A DNA stretch of 64,000 nucleotides from JBGTGT01 sp051439375 (GCA_051439375.1 JBFRWB010000245.1:1-64000); one strand, 5' to 3'; counted from the stretch's first letter, positions 46,101-52,561 are shown. Numbers and translations: made by a program. Notes: generated by a model from the sequence alone, not told the origin.

Positions 46101-46413
46101 GTACCGTAGCATTATCAGGGTCAGTATCACTCCTAGGAAGACCCGACTCACCTATACGAATACCCGTCCAGTAAAAATCCTTTACCTCTCCAACTTCTAC
46201 CTCTCGCTGCAATACATCACTTAATATTGTGGACAATAAGGGCGAAAGACGCTGATAAACGAAGTATTGAATCCCTGCATAACCTGCGACACCTAATGTT
46301 AGCAAAATCCCGCCCCCTACAAGGGTAGAAGGCTTTTTTAACCATCGCCAAAAGCGAGTTGGTATTCCCGTATCGGAAGACTCAGACGGACGGTTAGGGG
46401 GGGTATTAGTCAT
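40192..46413 (-). CDS. tamB: TamB-like translocation/assembly module protein
   Basis: A 2073-residue protein: a short basic cytoplasmic N-terminus, one membrane segment at residues ~30-52, then a long beta-rich periplasmic body with AsmA-like repeats and a C-terminal TamB (DUF490) domain (~1630-2073). Two repeat blocks near 590-700 share V-C-R/Q-E-F/I-x-Q-C-P-D cysteine motifs. In cyanobacteria TamB-like proteins bridge the plasma and outer membranes and are implicated in lipid transfer and outer-membrane protein insertion. GAGGAG precedes the start. It has no partner gene nearby. Family call is firm; exact role is inference. Confidence 0.93.
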   Translation of the reverse strand: MTNTPPNRPSESSDTGIPTRFWRWLKKPSTLVGGGILLTLGVAGYAGIQYFVYQRLSPLLSTILSDVLQREVEVGEVKDFYWTGIRIGESGLPRSDTDPDNATVQEIIVNYNILPVLIGQPLKANVTVVDPNLYVEQDKTGKWVEIPEFPEGDGLNLPIDLDIDVDLQDADVVLVPNALPNPVTIEAEGKAGYAYQDKENQQISYDLDATILNSVANLAGETEIGGGENFGKTQAQVLLKELNIGDVVALIPQSPATVDKGELSVDLGIDLPSLQGIEGTQGEGEISLPELVAKIKPIKEPIKAEVAINLDGQKVLVDRLKVSLGKLVTEVKGDIDWQQGYNLSVLVNPFRIPEVLRTVNLNLPIKLEGEVGSKVQVRGKILNPIVSGVVQNTKPIIIEKTGIKSVEAKFQATLDQILLSQVSVTPADGGKILAKGRVRTNIKKALEDGKAIDWQKFPIALDFSADLPTQALIDPYVNTTSQAITISPLKAAGQVRGIASKPQGKINWNLPTPSNVAGVGISGNGEVLLSGQNFAFNNVLSQSNGGSVNIDGGGSLKDLQIQAKVKADSFALSPFIPVVCREFVQCPDAVYSQAVSISSADVNAVVKLDELTLNNIDANANASLLVNGSNIAVNGNLSDGNLNGAFQTANLNVDPYISLVCQEIGQCPDELLSQSIQVVNANGNISGNLETIDINKIDGGLNALLTVNGGNVAVNGNLTQGNIQSTVFTSNINLTPYVPIVAPTIDVPVNLNEATVNLSASLPQLLQQLQQSTVSLESVNLDLIARLSVDNSPVNAAANVQRGILEAVANTGSLSVNRFIPNLPLSADLVGSQVNITGNLNSLLQTINTNPDLSSFNGRLAAQLTAAEGTVNVLSRFNMNQFGANVVAAGIIPRELCTSFALDCSQIPSLDEAINAKADIKGNFGAILAENSILPVQVSSFAANWGEQAASGNGSLLITDLTKKPDIATANFNLNASANLNKIPLEEFLTLIPVKRTLLPEELNLTGIGGFSGQFKGKNLLSDPLRAGNTLLSGNLTLDGLSFNDRNFEPTLKGTVNAGLGQSVNLNLQGKEDQIAAKLDPCTRQGCLAPYLPTSFALKQTYNTALPDEAEEQNDKPFPLIVRGERKGDRLLASVETFPLSLLKIAPLQEYGINGYVKGKTKLTADVNLFTLTGSGTVTIDQLGVGLIEADQFTADVAYQDQIAKLKAGTLTLGNSNYDVQGQLNIETLEVAGLLNVEEAYIEDILTTLKITDVQSLLALIQRKSIDYATAILLQETIPVADDPKQRNCFQDTHTGYPQATEGNATIAQQVNCLAEIDRQIIEFAQRLQQGKIPSELNITGAFTTQASVSGTLLDPSLQVKFDAKRWRWRPQAPIPNIVSPLGLITEGDQAIPLQQIGLEATLEDGVVNIASAGLKIREMEAQAQGTASLENLDLTYGVSNLSLDTIQAFVSIPLDVAGNINLSGELKGNPFNPNAKGIFSFEEGAINAQDLETDIKGEFAYEEARLTAQTLEPDFIVVKASVPYPPTPETNDQIDVNVNIGTKALQWVSLLTGEQVVWSDGDGNVELTVNGTLDMSDGFDVNLVANGKVNLENGTITSPLVPNPLIVNGVIEIQQGTVKVGNNELILSNGIISIDQLIGQYGESEVLIAGVLPIFEPKAVSNPLTVALNTQPFTLEGLYQGEVGGEIILTGYAFEPTIGGNVNLSSGRILVPQAIMSSVTSTISNDNGNSTKAMSVQADEQMAYNQWLQPSDEPISLPIVPTFNDFTVNLIDLSVKQSPLYDFAFGGNIILNGTLDKLDLNLIKPSGQIALSSGEINLAQIRLLTDRRRKSTITFEPDQSIFNPTLNIAMRTIVSEIPNSRRRIDEWSNEIPDSSLNQVQRVDINLVIDGQLRQLLPSLGRRRNNLCDLRPEDFRLIQEEPFTEAELERLNLCIQDLAMLDADQSDFFQNPAIKLTSLPPRPEGQIVRLLGEQFLAIADSLQTGSTEQLLQSGIVQIALPMIFQGVIYDIESAIGNTISARDFRIVPFLEAIYSLNDASLGSQDLNAPDPTFLRFSYDYNQNEFRVRYERQF

Positions 46414-46837
46414 AACTCCTCACCAAATTTGGTTTCCCACTTGCTATTCAACCTAACGTATCTTAAAGAATACGCTAGTTTCAAAGGGTGATGAGGAGTA
46501 AAAACGAAAAGAGTAAGAAAAAGAGTGTGTTTTACGTCAGACTGTTCAAATTAGAGAACCTTAAAACCTGAATCATAGGTTATCCAATTGAACCTGATAG
46601 ATACTTTCCCATATCATAGCTTAATCTTAGGACTTGTGCGGGTCATTTCAGTGATCAGTCCTCAGTACCTCGCTTCTAAAGCAAGAGGCTTGAAATACGA
46701 AATCTTCTTTTTTATCCTTTTAAGAGAGGAGACTTCAGACCCCAATTTTTCGGTAAAAATAATTGCCCCATACTTAAGTTTCTCACAAACTCAATGAAAC
46801 GACAATTTTTACCCTAGATTCAGTTTAACTTTAGCCA
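46414..46837. other. Gene-free region with possible IS-end remnant
   Basis: About 420 bp. A 69-codon plus-strand ORF inside is not supported: no Shine-Dalgarno, A/T-driven composition. The text near 46656-46700, with CCTCGCTTCTAAAGCAAGAGG followed by CTTGAAATAC, resembles the imperfect stem-loop seen next to IS200/IS605-type TnpB genes. No tnpB remains. The remainder is A/T-rich. Confidence 0.35.
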
Positions 46838-47896
46838 TCAGTTATCAAAGGTTATTGTTAATATTGTTTTTTTATCTTTTTCCAATCCTTCATAAATTGC
46901 TGTCACTGTTCCTTCTGATGGAATACTGAGCAAAGGAGTCATTGAACCTAAAGAGATTAAATCACCCTTTTGTAAGGTCTTATCTTGGGATTTTAACTCA
47001 TCTTTTAACCATAAGACTACATTTAAGGGATCATTTAATAAACTGTCACTGCTTCCTGTTCCTAATTCTTTTCCTTTACTATCTTTAATTGTTACCTTAA
47101 TTTGACTAAGCTGAGTTTGCCATTCTTTTTTATTTTCTAACAGAACGGGTTTTCCCATCACACCTAATCTTGCTCCCACGTTAACAGCGATTAACTTTGT
47201 CCCGGTCAATTTTACGTCTCTTTCAAACATTAAATCGGGTAATTCTACAAAAGGAATCACTGCATCTATATACTGAATAGCTTCTTTTCTTGTCTTCACT
47301 TGATTAATTTCATCACTTCCTATCCTAACCATTAAATCGCCTTCCAATCGAGGAACAGCACCCCAATCTGATTGAATCACTGCACCATTTTTCAGTAGCA
47401 TTTTTTCTAAAAGAATCCCTCGAACGGGATGATTAATTTGTAGTCTTTGTTGAGTGTTCGTATTGGTTAAGCCGACCTTATAACCGATGGGTTTTCCCCA
47501 AGAAGGAACCAAAGTTTCTACAAACTTTTGTTGTATTAAATAACCTTGTTCGAGTGTTAAATCTGGGATAATATCCCCTATTGGCTCTCTATTAAGGTAA
47601 GCTTGATTAAGAACATCAATTAGATTATCGATTAAGTAAGTTATTTGCTGCTGAATTGTCCAATCATCTATTCTTGGCTGCTTTGGCTTCAGCTTGAATG
47701 GACGATTCAATTCATGTTTAGTTATCTTCAGCTTATCAGATTCTTTCCCCCAATCCGCTAAAACTAATTGATTTAACTCTATAGCTTCTTTTGATAAAGC
47801 TTTATCTGAGAGATTGACGAATAATAATAAGAAGTAACTGACTAAGCTAAAGACAGCAAAGTGTCTTGATAGTAAAATTCTTGAATAATAGAGCAT
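46838..47896 (-). CDS. Exported 2-keto-4-pentenoate hydratase-like (MhpD/FAH superfamily) protein
   Basis: A 352-residue protein with a hydrophobic N-terminal segment (about residues 13-30) followed by S-D-K-A-L-S-K, looking like a signal peptide or anchor. Residues ~95-350 are the hydratase domain: P-I-G-Y-K-V-G-L-T near 138, R-G-I-L-L-E-K-M near 160, L-E-G-D-L-M-V-R (with the Glu-x-Asp metal site) near 185, and G-D-L-I-S-L-G-S near 315. MhpD-type hydratases act on aromatic meta-cleavage products in the cytoplasm; a secreted form is unusual, so the substrate here is unknown. It is followed on the left by the TamB region and on the right by a sulfotransferase fragment. Confidence 0.75.
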   Translation of the reverse strand: MLYYSRILLSRHFAVFSLVSYFLLLFVNLSDKALSKEAIELNQLVLADWGKESDKLKITKHELNRPFKLKPKQPRIDDWTIQQQITYLIDNLIDVLNQAYLNREPIGDIIPDLTLEQGYLIQQKFVETLVPSWGKPIGYKVGLTNTNTQQRLQINHPVRGILLEKMLLKNGAVIQSDWGAVPRLEGDLMVRIGSDEINQVKTRKEAIQYIDAVIPFVELPDLMFERDVKLTGTKLIAVNVGARLGVMGKPVLLENKKEWQTQLSQIKVTIKDSKGKELGTGSSDSLLNDPLNVVLWLKDELKSQDKTLQKGDLISLGSMTPLLSIPSEGTVTAIYEGLEKDKKTILTITFDN

Positions 47897-47994
47897 AATT
47901 CTAGCTTTGCTTTGTCCTTACTTTTTAACGTTATCTCGATTATAGCCATATTTCCCTAATTCACATCCACTTCCCTCTACCCCGAAATGCTCTT

Positions 47995-48300
47995 TTAGTT
48001 ACGTATGTTGAACTTTTGTGCTTGTTTGCTATCTTTAATTATCTCCTCACTTGAACCAATAATTTTCATAAAAAAAGGTAATAAGCCTTCGTTCTTGACA
48101 ACTTTATCAAAACTATAAAAAGTAAGCTTTTTACCTAAAATCCTTTCCCATTGGCTAATAAAACGTTGGTAATTAAACTCAAAATACCAGCCATCCTGAT
48201 AAGTAAAACTTTCATTTTTAGCTATTGAGGTTTTAAAATCTTTATAGGAATCAGATAATCCATGCTTTAACAGTTCATTATATAGTATGGCAATTCCCAC
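47995..48300 (-). pseudogene. Sulfotransferase-like fragment
   Basis: A 101-residue ORF (M-G-I-A-I-L-Y-N-E-L-L-K-H-G-L-S-D-S-Y-K ...). The run L-Y-N-E-L-L-K-H-G, N-Y-Q-R-F-I-S-Q-W-E-R-I-L-G and S-F-D-K-V...L-L-P-F-F-M-K-I-I-G matches the middle and end of polysaccharide/Stf0-like sulfotransferases. The N-terminal PAPS-binding P-loop (R-S-G-S-T/S) expected before this segment is missing and no upstream frame supplies it, so the gene is probably truncated. Whether the ATG at 48300 is ever used is not known. Confidence 0.5.
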
Positions 48301-48364
48301 AGTTGTGAGGTAAATTATCTTCTACCCTAGTTTATAATTCATAATTTATAATTCATAATTTCCT

Positions 48365-49537
48365 ATGTCCCTTATCTCTTGTCCTAAAAATTCTTTAACC
48401 ATTCCCTGTGATCATCAGAGTTACTCATCCTTGGCACTCTCCTTAATCTTGCCTACCTATAACGAAGGAGACAATATTGAAAGAATCATCAATATTTTAG
48501 CAGAAATTCTCGACAAAATCCTACCTAATGACTATGAATTGATTGTGGTTGACGATAATAGCCCCGATTATACATGGAAACTGGCACTAGAAATGATCTC
48601 CGATTATCCACAATTACAGGTGATGCGACGGGTTGAAGAGAAAGGATTATCAACGGCTGTGATACGGGGATGGCAAGTAGCAAAAGGAAACATTTTAGGG
48701 GTTATTGATGCAGATTTACAGCATCCGCCAGAAGTTTTAGCAGAATTACTTCAACAGATGCAGCGTGGAGCAGATTTAGCAGTGGCAAGTCGTCATATCG
48801 AAGGAGGAGGTGTTAGCGAATGGAGTTTCGCAAGACGAATTTTGTCCCGTGGCGCACAAGTGTTAGGCTTAGTGATATTACCCGAAGTAGTGGGTCGTCT
48901 CTCTGATCCCATGAGTGGTTACTTTATGGTACGCCGAGATGTGATCGCAGATAAACCCCTCAGTCCCGTCGGTTACAAGATTATTTTAGAGGTGGCCGCA
49001 AGGGGAAGGGTGAAATGGATAGGAGAAGTGGGATATGTGTTCCAAGAACGAGAAATCGGTGAAAGTAAGGTGACATGGCGACAATATATTGAATATTTAC
49101 AGCATTTATTGACATTACGCTTTTCTCGTTCAGCCCGTTTTGTTCAATTCTGTCTGGTGGGGTTAAGTGGCGTATTTGTTGATATGATACTTTTATATTT
49201 ACTAAGTGATCCAACAACTTTAGCCTTACCTCTAACTCGTAGTAAAATTCTAGCGGCTGAATTAGCAATTGTTAATAATTTCTTTTGGAATGAGTTATGG
49301 ACATTTGGGGATATTTCTTGTTTTCAACGCAATAAACGACAACGAGCAAAGCGTTTTATTAAGTTTAATATAATTTGTTTAGGTGGATTAATTTTAAATG
49401 TGCTTTTCCTCAATTTATTTTTTAATCTGTTTGAGATCAACCGTTATATCGCTAATCTAATGGCAATTGTCATTGTTACCATTTGGAACTACTGGTTCAA
49501 TACTAAACTCCGTTGGCGAGTGACAGAAAGAGATTAG
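48365..49537 (+). CDS. GT2 glycosyltransferase fused to GtrA-like membrane domain
   Basis: A 390-residue fusion. Residues ~22-245 are a GT-A family 2 domain of dolichol/polyprenyl-phosphate mannose synthase type: L-P-T-Y-N-E-G-D-N-I-E, V-V-D-D-N-S-P-D, I-D-A-D-L-Q-H-P-P-E and G-Y-K-I-I-L-E. Residues ~255-385 are a GtrA-like domain with four membrane spans (V-Q-F-C-L-V-G-L-S-G-V-F-V-D; final I-W-N-Y-W-F-N). It would make and perhaps flip polyprenyl-phosphate mannose or glucose for periplasmic GT-C enzymes. The 831-residue GT39-like gene at 33095 in this window is a possible user (inference). Confidence 0.92.
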   Translation: MSLISCPKNSLTIPCDHQSYSSLALSLILPTYNEGDNIERIINILAEILDKILPNDYELIVVDDNSPDYTWKLALEMISDYPQLQVMRRVEEKGLSTAVIRGWQVAKGNILGVIDADLQHPPEVLAELLQQMQRGADLAVASRHIEGGGVSEWSFARRILSRGAQVLGLVILPEVVGRLSDPMSGYFMVRRDVIADKPLSPVGYKIILEVAARGRVKWIGEVGYVFQEREIGESKVTWRQYIEYLQHLLTLRFSRSARFVQFCLVGLSGVFVDMILLYLLSDPTTLALPLTRSKILAAELAIVNNFFWNELWTFGDISCFQRNKRQRAKRFIKFNIICLGGLILNVLFLNLFFNLFEINRYIANLMAIVIVTIWNYWFNTKLRWRVTERD

Positions 49538-49554
49538 ATTTTAGGCGTGAGGTT

Positions 49555-50148
49555 TTAGATATTAGGTTTTAAGGTATGCACAAAATCAATTAATTGCGGA
49601 AAAAACACCAGAAAATCTGACTCAATTTCTCCATAATGTTGAATAAGATCCTGATGACCATCCATCAAGCTATTCTCCCGTTTAATGCGTCTTGAGAGTC
49701 CCTGACAAGTGGTTTGAACCCCTGCAATTTCTTGATAAGATAATAACCAATTTTCTTGCTTGATCCGAGGAAAAATCTTTTGTACTGAAATGGGTAAAAT
49801 AGCATAATTCTGCTCTAAAATTTTATAAAAGTGGGCAATAAAATCTGTAAGATTTTCTCTGGAAAAAGATCGCCAATGTCGGGCTAAAAAATGATCATAA
49901 AAAATATCAATGAGAATACCAGAGAAATGAGAATGGTGAGCAACAATCCTTCGTTTACTTTGCTGAAAAATAGGATGCTGATCCGTAAAAGAATCCACTT
50001 GACGGTGAGTTTTAATCCCTTTGAGAATTAACTGATTGTACCGTTTTTGATGCTGATCTAGCGTCCCTTTGACAAAATCTCCTAAAAAATTGCCCAAAAG
50101 AGACTCAGGGGTATGATCCGCTAGATAAATATGGGCAAGATAGTTCAT
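49555..50148 (-). CDS. Acyl carrier protein phosphodiesterase (AcpH/DUF479)
   Basis: A 197-residue protein starting M-N-Y-L-A-H-I-Y-L-A. L-L-G-N-F-L-G-D-F-V-K-G near residue 19 and H-R-Q-V-D-S-F-T-D-Q-H near 48 carry the conserved metal-binding Asp/His of the HD-like AcpH family. E. coli AcpH removes 4'-phosphopantetheine from holo-ACP. It lies close to a phosphopantetheinyl transferase gene (51083), with larE between. Family assignment firm, substrate inferred. Confidence 0.87.
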   Translation of the reverse strand: MNYLAHIYLADHTPESLLGNFLGDFVKGTLDQHQKRYNQLILKGIKTHRQVDSFTDQHPIFQQSKRRIVAHHSHFSGILIDIFYDHFLARHWRSFSRENLTDFIAHFYKILEQNYAILPISVQKIFPRIKQENWLLSYQEIAGVQTTCQGLSRRIKRENSLMDGHQDLIQHYGEIESDFLVFFPQLIDFVHTLKPNI

Positions 50149-50249
50149 AACGAGAGTTGATTATTGTTTTATTAATTTTGGTTCTTCTTAATTTTAAGTT
50201 AAGATGAGCAGAAGCAACTAAACAACAATTAATTAACGCCTTGAAAATT

Positions 50250-51074
50250 ATGCTACAAGAGCAACTCGAACAGTTAAAAAATATCTTCGCAGAGATGGAA
50301 AAAGCGTTAATTGCTTACTCAGGAGGCGTAGATAGTACTTTAGTCGCTAAAATTGCCTATGATGTTTTAGGCGATCGCACAGTGGCCGTTACCGCCATTT
50401 CTCCCTCCTTGTTACCTGAAGAATTAGAAGAAGCAGAAAAACAAGCCAAAATAATTGGAATTCCCCATAAAACCATCGAAACCCTAGAGATGGAGAACCC
50501 TGACTATACCTCAAATCCTGTTAATCGATGTTACTTTTGCAAAAGCGAACTTCATGACACCCTCAAACCCTTAGCGCAACAATGGGGATATCCCTATATC
50601 GTCGATGGAGTAAATGCAGATGATCTACAAGACTACCGCCCCGGTATCCAAGCAGCCAAGGAAAGAGGCGTTCGCTCTCCTCTAGCAGAGGTAGGCGTAA
50701 CGAAAGCACAGGTTCGTCAACTTTCCCAAGAACTAGGACTATCTTGGTACAATAAGCCATCTCAACCCTGTTTAAGTTCTCGCTTTCCCTACGGAGAAGA
50801 AATTACCGTCGAAAAACTACAAAGAGTCGGACGAGCAGAGGTTTATCTTCGTAAATTGGGTTACGATAACATCAGGGTACGTTCTCAAGGTGATACAGCT
50901 AAAATCGAGCTATTACCCCAAGATATCAAATCATTTGTTGTGGATACTAACTTAGAGCAATTGGTTAATCAATTTAAAGCACTAGGATTTATATATGTAA
51001 CTTTAGACCTAGAAGGCTATCAAAGTGGTAAACTTAACCACGTTTTGGGACAGAAAGCGTTAACAAAAACTTAG
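50250..51074 (+). CDS. larE: LarE-family sacrificial sulfur transferase
   Basis: A 274-residue PP-loop ATPase from the ATG at 50250; a TTG at 50241 would add three residues. A-Y-S-G-G-V-D-S-T near residue 21 is the ATP PP-loop, N-R-C-Y-F-C-K near 88 a conserved Cys pair, and the Cys in Q-P-C-L-S-S-R-F-P-Y-G near 172 lies in the segment that provides the sulfur-donating cysteine in LarE. LarE installs sulfur on the nickel-pincer nucleotide of lactate racemase-type enzymes. No larA, larB or larC is present in the window, so the client is elsewhere or different. Confidence 0.88.
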   Translation: MLQEQLEQLKNIFAEMEKALIAYSGGVDSTLVAKIAYDVLGDRTVAVTAISPSLLPEELEEAEKQAKIIGIPHKTIETLEMENPDYTSNPVNRCYFCKSELHDTLKPLAQQWGYPYIVDGVNADDLQDYRPGIQAAKERGVRSPLAEVGVTKAQVRQLSQELGLSWYNKPSQPCLSSRFPYGEEITVEKLQRVGRAEVYLRKLGYDNIRVRSQGDTAKIELLPQDIKSFVVDTNLEQLVNQFKALGFIYVTLDLEGYQSGKLNHVLGQKALTKT

Positions 51075-51082
51075 GATAGAGA

Positions 51083-51820
51083 TCACCTTCCATCGGCTGT
51101 AAAGGCTAAGAATTGACATTTTTTGCCAAAATTAACAGCCGCACCGATATAATCTTCTGCTAAGGTAAAAGAGGTAAATCCTGCTAAATTGGGCAACGTG
51201 ACAGACTCATTGACAAGAGATAACCCCTGTATCTGTCCCTCTTGCCATAGAATTCTGATACTATCTAATCCTGCCCCAATTCCGTCCCCTGTTGCTTTTA
51301 AATAGGCTTCTTTCGCCGTCCATAGCTCAAAAAAGGCAGTTAGTTGTTCCTTCCCCGTTAAACCTGCAATTAACGATCCTTCTTCGGGACAAAAAAAACG
51401 TTTAGCGATCGCTTCTACATCTGTCATTTCTCGCACTTTTTCTATATCAATCCCCACATCTCCCCCATAACTAAAAGCAAAAACGGACATTTCCTCAGAA
51501 TGAGATAGGTTAAAGGAAATAGGCTCAGAAAAATTGGGTAAATCGAGAGATGGTTTTCCTTTTTTACCATATTTAAAGCAAATCTGACTGGGTTCAATGG
51601 TTAAATATTGCCCTAACAGGTGTCTTAACATTCCCCTTGCACCAATATAGCGTCGTGTCAGATAATCAAAGCGAAAACGATTGGCTTTACTTATCTCATC
51701 TTTAGAAAGCGTATTAGTAAAATTTTGCGCCAAAAATTCAGAAATTTGCAAATTCATACACCAAAGATGAACCTCATTAGGATTAAGGGAAGGAAAAGAA
51801 GCGGGGGGTTTCCAAAGCAT
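51083..51820 (-). CDS. 4'-phosphopantetheinyl transferase (Sfp/HetI type)
   Basis: A 245-residue Sfp-superfamily protein from the ATG at 51820. The longer ORF to 51934 would run through the antisense of the downstream riboswitch and lacks family similarity, so the shorter start is preferred. G-I-D-I-E-K near residue 127 and F-F-E-L-W-T-A-K-E-A-Y-L-K-A-T-G near 170 are the catalytic/metal motifs. It attaches phosphopantetheine to ACP or polyketide/nonribosomal carrier domains. It diverges from the DUF4278 gene; the intervening DNA holds the promoter and riboswitch of the latter. Confidence 0.92.
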   Translation of the reverse strand: MLWKPPASFPSLNPNEVHLWCMNLQISEFLAQNFTNTLSKDEISKANRFRFDYLTRRYIGARGMLRHLLGQYLTIEPSQICFKYGKKGKPSLDLPNFSEPISFNLSHSEEMSVFAFSYGGDVGIDIEKVREMTDVEAIAKRFFCPEEGSLIAGLTGKEQLTAFFELWTAKEAYLKATGDGIGAGLDSIRILWQEGQIQGLSLVNESVTLPNLAGFTSFTLAEDYIGAAVNFGKKCQFLAFTADGR

Positions 51821-51866
51821 TGTCTTTACAAGATGAAACACTACTAAGTTTTTGTTGGGAAAGCAC

Positions 51867-51901
51867 TTGACAATCCACTTTAAAACTGTAACAATAGATA
51901 C
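51867..51901 (+). promoter_or_regulatory. Promoter with overlapping NtcA site for the DUF4278 gene
   Basis: A -35 TTGACA (51867-51872) and a -10-like AACAAT (51890-51895) are separated by 17 bp, predicting a start near 51902. The perfect NtcA palindrome GTA-N8-TAC occupies 51888-51901, covering the -10 and +1 region, the position from which NtcA represses gif-type genes rather than activates. NtcA is the cyanobacterial nitrogen regulator. The motif match is read directly; repression is inference. Confidence 0.7.
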
Positions 51902-51910
51902 AGAAAGTAA

Positions 51911-51980
51911 ATCGTTCATCCTTTCTCCACTCAATTACATCGGAAGGACGGAAGTAGGGAATTATTCCCGAAGGAACGCG
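51911..51980 (+). promoter_or_regulatory. Glutamine riboswitch (glnA RNA motif)
   Basis: The pattern ATCGTTCATC...GGACGGAAGTAGG...CCGAAGGAACGCG is the glnA RNA / glutamine riboswitch signature. CGTTC (51913-51917) pairs with GAACG (51974-51978) to close the aptamer, and the conserved GGACGGAAGTAGG and CCGAAGGAACG segments form the junction. It lies 34 bases before the DUF4278 start and is followed directly by the SD-sequestering hairpin. In Synechocystis such an RNA controls gifB, turning translation on when glutamine is high. Confidence 0.88.
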
Positions 51981-52010
51981 CCTCAACCCTACACTCACAT
52001 TGAGGAGCGC
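51978..52010 (+). promoter_or_regulatory. Shine-Dalgarno-sequestering hairpin (expression platform)
   Basis: GCGCCTCAA (51978-51986) pairs with TTGAGG (52000-52005) and, past a 2-base bulge, GCG with CGC (52008-52010). The 3' arm contains the Shine-Dalgarno GAGGAG at 52002-52007, six bases before the ATG at 52014. The 5' arm shares bases with the closing stem of the aptamer at 51978-51980, so aptamer closure and hairpin formation compete. This supports translational control. Confidence 0.7.
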
Positions 52011-52013
52011 ACT

Positions 52014-52430
52014 ATGAAACTAACCTATCGTGGCATAAGCTATCAATATACCCCTCCTGTTGAAACTCACGAAACCCAAGTCGCAGGAAAATACAGAGGA
52101 TTAGACTGGCGTTTTCGCAATCTCCAAAAACCGCCTGTATTGCAACCGAGAGCTAATTTAACCTATCGAGGTGTCACTTATAATCCGACGGTAGCAACAG
52201 AAAAACCAGTTAAAGAAACGGTTGCGGTGACTTCCACCCAAGATAAAGCCCGTTTATTAATGCTCAAACAGAGTAAAAACATGATGAAACGGCAAAGAAC
52301 CTTACTAAACCGTTTAGCGGCTGAGATTGGCTTAGATATGACCGATTCAGACTACGAAAATCGGATTCAAGGTAAGATTCATCCAACATTTCGCCAAGAC
52401 TATAGCCGTCATGGTGCAGCGATGAGTTAA
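52014..52430 (+). CDS. DUF4278 protein, PirA-like, under glutamine riboswitch control
   Basis: A 138-residue basic protein from the ATG at 52014, set by the Shine-Dalgarno and riboswitch; a longer in-frame ORF runs back through the leader and is rejected. DUF4278 motif L-T-Y-R-G-x-x-Y occurs twice, at residues 3-10 and 49-56, with a weaker K-Y-R-G copy at 27. The second half is Lys/Arg-rich (N-M-M-K-R-Q-R-T). DUF4278 is the domain of PirA, a small protein of Synechocystis that binds PII and relieves arginine-synthesis activation. The nitrogen-responsive leader fits a similar role here. It is longer than PirA, so a distinct function is possible. Confidence 0.78.
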   Translation: MKLTYRGISYQYTPPVETHETQVAGKYRGLDWRFRNLQKPPVLQPRANLTYRGVTYNPTVATEKPVKETVAVTSTQDKARLLMLKQSKNMMKRQRTLLNRLAAEIGLDMTDSDYENRIQGKIHPTFRQDYSRHGAAMS

Positions 52431-52451
52431 TCGTCAAATCAGTTTAAATTT

Positions 52452-52492
52452 TGTAGGGACACTGTAGGGACATTGCATGCAGTGTCCCTACA
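52452..52492. repeat. 41-bp palindromic repeat, possible bidirectional terminator
   Basis: A perfect 13-bp inverted repeat, TGTAGGGACACTG (52452-52464) / CAGTGTCCCTACA (52480-52492), flanks a 15-base loop. It is of the GTAGGGACA-type dispersed palindrome seen in cyanobacteria and sits between two convergent genes. Confidence 0.65.
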
Positions 52493-52561
52493 ACTATAGT
52501 GCTACGGGCAAGGCAAAAGTGAAAGGTAAGTAAGGAAAGCGTTTCAGAGATCGCCACTCTT

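Noticed and set aside
46588..46797. 69-codon ORF in the TamB-hydratase gap
   Set aside because: A/T-driven, no Shine-Dalgarno, no recognisable family, overlaps a likely IS-end remnant.
51821..51934. Longer N-terminus for the phosphopantetheinyl transferase
   Set aside because: Extra 38 residues lack family similarity and would be antisense to the riboswitch; ATG at 51820 gives the usual family length.
51852..52013. Longer N-terminus for the DUF4278 protein
   Set aside because: The frame runs through the promoter, NtcA site and riboswitch, whereas the Shine-Dalgarno at 52002-52007 fixes the ATG at 52014.
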